A DNA stretch of 64,000 nt from Niastella caeni (GTDB taxonomy: Bacteria > Bacteroidota > Bacteroidia > Chitinophagales > Chitinophagaceae), in contig NZ_STFF01000003.1 in the NCBI RefSeq assembly GCF_004834005.1, positions 558,001 through 622,000 of the forward strand, written 5' to 3'. The notes below the pieces were generated by a model, which ran no database searches, was not told where the DNA came from, and saw only the letters and a program-made list of their open reading frames with translations. Positions within the stretch are counted from its first letter, which is position 1; every line of letters begins with the position of its first letter. A program made the translations under genes and the position numbers. Shown one piece after another: positions 62,513 to 64,000 of the stretch.

Positions 62513-63643
62513 ATGAACAAGCATATCGTCACCGACAACCTCAGGGCGCTGAGAAATGAAAAAAACGACATTTGCGTTTCCATCATTATGCCTACCCACC
62601 GGCTATCACCCGGCAGAAGAACAGATCCGGTACAAATGGAAAAGGCCATTCAACAGGTAAAATTACAGTTAAAGAACAATTACGATCAGGTAGCCATCAG
62701 TACGCTGGTACAGGCAATTGACGAATTGTATGAACAAATTGATTTCATGCACAATACAGCAGGTATTGGAATGTTTGTTTCGCAAAATGTTAAATGGCTC
62801 ATTCACTTTTTCTTTCCCGTACAGGAAAGGATAACAATCAGTAGATCATTTGATATCAGGGACGTTTTGTATGAAACGTATTTTGATATCCCCTATGTTA
62901 TTTTGATGGTAAGCCAAAAAGAAGCGAGGCTGTTCAACGCCCGGTTAAATGTAGTTACGGAGATCACCGACTCCCATTTTCCGAAAAAAAATGAAGCCGA
63001 CTACGAATACAACCGCCCAAGCCGGGGAAGCTCTTATGTGGGACACAGCTTTGTAAAGGAGTTTGAAAAAGATAAATCGATATCTGAAGAGATCCGGCTT
63101 AAAAGCTTTTTTAGGGAAACGGATGATCTGCTGAAAAGCTATCTGAACCGTGGCGTTCCCTTAATAGTTACAGGAGAAAATAAAGACCTGGCGTATTTCA
63201 GCCAGGTGACCGGTCATTTACAGAACATAGCGTGCAATATTCCTGGCAATTATATGACATTCAATAATACAGAGCTGGGCGATCTAACGTGGAAAGCCGT
63301 GAAGCTGTTCCTCGATAACAAAAAAACAAATCTGGTGCGCGATTTTAAAGAAAAAATCGGCGAAGGCCTTGGACTAACAGGCATAGAAAATATCTGGAAA
63401 GCAGTACAGGAAGGAAGGGGGTATAAACTATTGGTTGAAAAAGATCTTTCAGTTGCGGGATATATCGGCAACAATAACGATTATGAAATGCATTTGCATC
63501 CGCCGAAACAACCGCACCACCTTGAGCCCGGTGTGGTTAACAGGCTTATTGAAGCGGTGCTGGAAAAGAATGGTGAAGTGATAATAATGGATAACGATTC
63601 TCTGGAAGAATTCGGAAGGCTGGCATTGATCACCCGGCATTGA
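62513..63643 (+). CDS. baeRF-family (archaeo-eukaryotic release factor-like) protein
   Basis: A 376-residue soluble protein with the plan of bacterial eRF1-like proteins: an N-terminal domain (NDICVSIIMPTHRLSPGRRTDPVQMEKAI), a central RNase H-like segment (YVILMVSQKEARLFNARLN...EITDSHFPKKNEADYEYNRPSRG, PLIVTGENKDLAYF) and a C-terminal domain with QEGRGYKLLVEKDL and NGEVIIMDNDSLEEFGRLALITRH. baeRFs are thought to act on stalled ribosomes, but few have been tested. It would fit with the two hibernation factors under the same promoters. Confidence 0.78.
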   Translation: MNKHIVTDNLRALRNEKNDICVSIIMPTHRLSPGRRTDPVQMEKAIQQVKLQLKNNYDQVAISTLVQAIDELYEQIDFMHNTAGIGMFVSQNVKWLIHFFFPVQERITISRSFDIRDVLYETYFDIPYVILMVSQKEARLFNARLNVVTEITDSHFPKKNEADYEYNRPSRGSSYVGHSFVKEFEKDKSISEEIRLKSFFRETDDLLKSYLNRGVPLIVTGENKDLAYFSQVTGHLQNIACNIPGNYMTFNNTELGDLTWKAVKLFLDNKKTNLVRDFKEKIGEGLGLTGIENIWKAVQEGRGYKLLVEKDLSVAGYIGNNNDYEMHLHPPKQPHHLEPGVVNRLIEAVLEKNGEVIIMDNDSLEEFGRLALITRH

Positions 63644-63683
63644 ACCGTTCCCTTTACCGGATACACATGGCTTTCACACACAC

Positions 63684-63749
63684 TGTTCAGCCAGTACGTA
63701 TACCATGATACGCATCATTGATAGCGGCCTGTAAATGTGTTTATTTTTG
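63684..63749 (+). promoter_or_regulatory. Box promoter of the gene at the window end
   Basis: Proximal TGAT-ACGC-ATCA at 63706-63717 (perfect) and perfect -7 TATTTTTG at 63742-63749, beginning 30.5 bp from its centre. A degenerate distal copy TGTT-CAGC-CAGT lies 22 bp upstream at 63684-63695. Confidence 0.7.
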
Positions 63750-63778
63750 AATACATATTGCATATCAAATACTTTTTT

Positions 63779-64000
63779 ATGCGTACACTGCTTATTATAC
63801 TGATTGCCTTTGTTGGAATTACCGCAACGCTCATTGGTATGTTGTTGATAGCATACCCGGTATTGAGGGCATATAATTTTCCGGTAGATTTTTTCCAACC
63901 GGCTTTCTCACAAATATTTATAGTGCCTGGTATTTTATTTATCATAACCGGCAGCATAAACCTGGTAGCGCTTGCCAATACAATGAAAAGAAGGAGAACG
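63779..64000 (+). CDS. Membrane protein, 3' end beyond the window
   Basis: ATG 63779 opens 74 codons to the window edge without stop. Two hydrophobic segments (about 4-28 and 44-66) are separated by RAYNFPVDFFQPAFSQ, and the visible end is basic (NTMKRRRT), so it is a small inner-membrane protein. The start lies 25 bases after the predicted transcription start. No family recognised. Confidence 0.7.
   Translation, partial: MRTLLIILIAFVGITATLIGMLLIAYPVLRAYNFPVDFFQPAFSQIFIVPGILFIITGSINLVALANTMKRRRT

Noticed and set aside
63674..63978. Minus-strand frames at the window end
   Set aside because: The plus strand has a box promoter, a -7 element and a start codon at the right spacing with a normal membrane protein; the minus-strand frames have none of these.
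1..64000. CRISPR arrays, tRNA or rRNA genes, insertion sequences
   Set aside because: No regularly spaced repeats, cloverleaf-like sequences, rRNA motifs, transposase motifs or terminal inverted repeats were seen on reading.

Overview
The window reads as a chromosomal stretch of a Bacteroidota bacterium, most likely Chitinophagaceae or a close relative. The evidence is the ECF sigma / FecR / STN-type TonB receptor cassette, the ApbE-DUF4266-DUF3570 cluster, DUF5777 and VanZ-like genes, many 'TAnnTTTG' promoter elements with few Shine-Dalgarno sequences, and moderately AT-rich DNA. No tRNA, rRNA, CRISPR array or intact insertion sequence was seen.

Layout: 1-3.3 kb holds the end of a hybrid sensor kinase and small secreted or membrane proteins. 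4.1-6.9 kb is a thioredoxin / ApbE / DUF4266 / DUF3570 operon. 7-21 kb is a dense stress block: two tandem-domain universal stress proteins, FtsH, a P-type ATPase, Hsp20, a site-2 protease, an L,D-transpeptidase, a receiver protein, a zinc-ribbon protein and a ribosome hibernation factor. 21-27 kb is an outer-membrane ABC operon (lipoprotein, LolA-like protein, two permeases, ATPase, barrel). 27-34 kb has a PAS/GAF kinase, a divergent Hsp20, an alpha-glucan phosphorylase lacking its cofactor lysine, and an MgtA-type ATPase. 34-37.6 kb has a CusA-type pump broken by two stops and a second hibernation factor. 38-49 kb has YceI/porin genes, an MlaEFD + PEP synthase operon, an AI-2E family transporter and a beta-helix membrane protein. 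50-53 kb is a MacAB-like ABC system with its own porin. 53-61 kb is a TonB/FecR/sigma cassette and a surface cytochrome/YceI/DUF5777 cluster. 61-64 kb has BON, baeRF-like and membrane protein genes.

The main discovery is a shared promoter architecture. Eighteen transcription units start from promoters carrying two copies of a palindrome, TGAY-N4-RTCA, whose centres lie 22 bp apart in nearly all cases. A Bacteroidota-type -7 element begins about 30 bp from the centre of the proximal copy. This puts that copy near -41.5 and the second near -63.5, the geometry of a class II Crp/Fnr-type activator with tandem sites. The units carry stress proteins, chaperones, proteases, ribosome hibernation factors, PEP synthase, glucan phosphorylase, envelope lipid transport and cation pumps, so the region looks like one survival regulon. 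Its DNA-binding regulator is not encoded here.

The block has also been rearranged. A universal stress protein fragment is fused to a 45-bp repeat found elsewhere in the window, the last codons of a baeRF-like gene lie beside the receiver gene, and an eroded dehydrogenase remnant sits between two genes.
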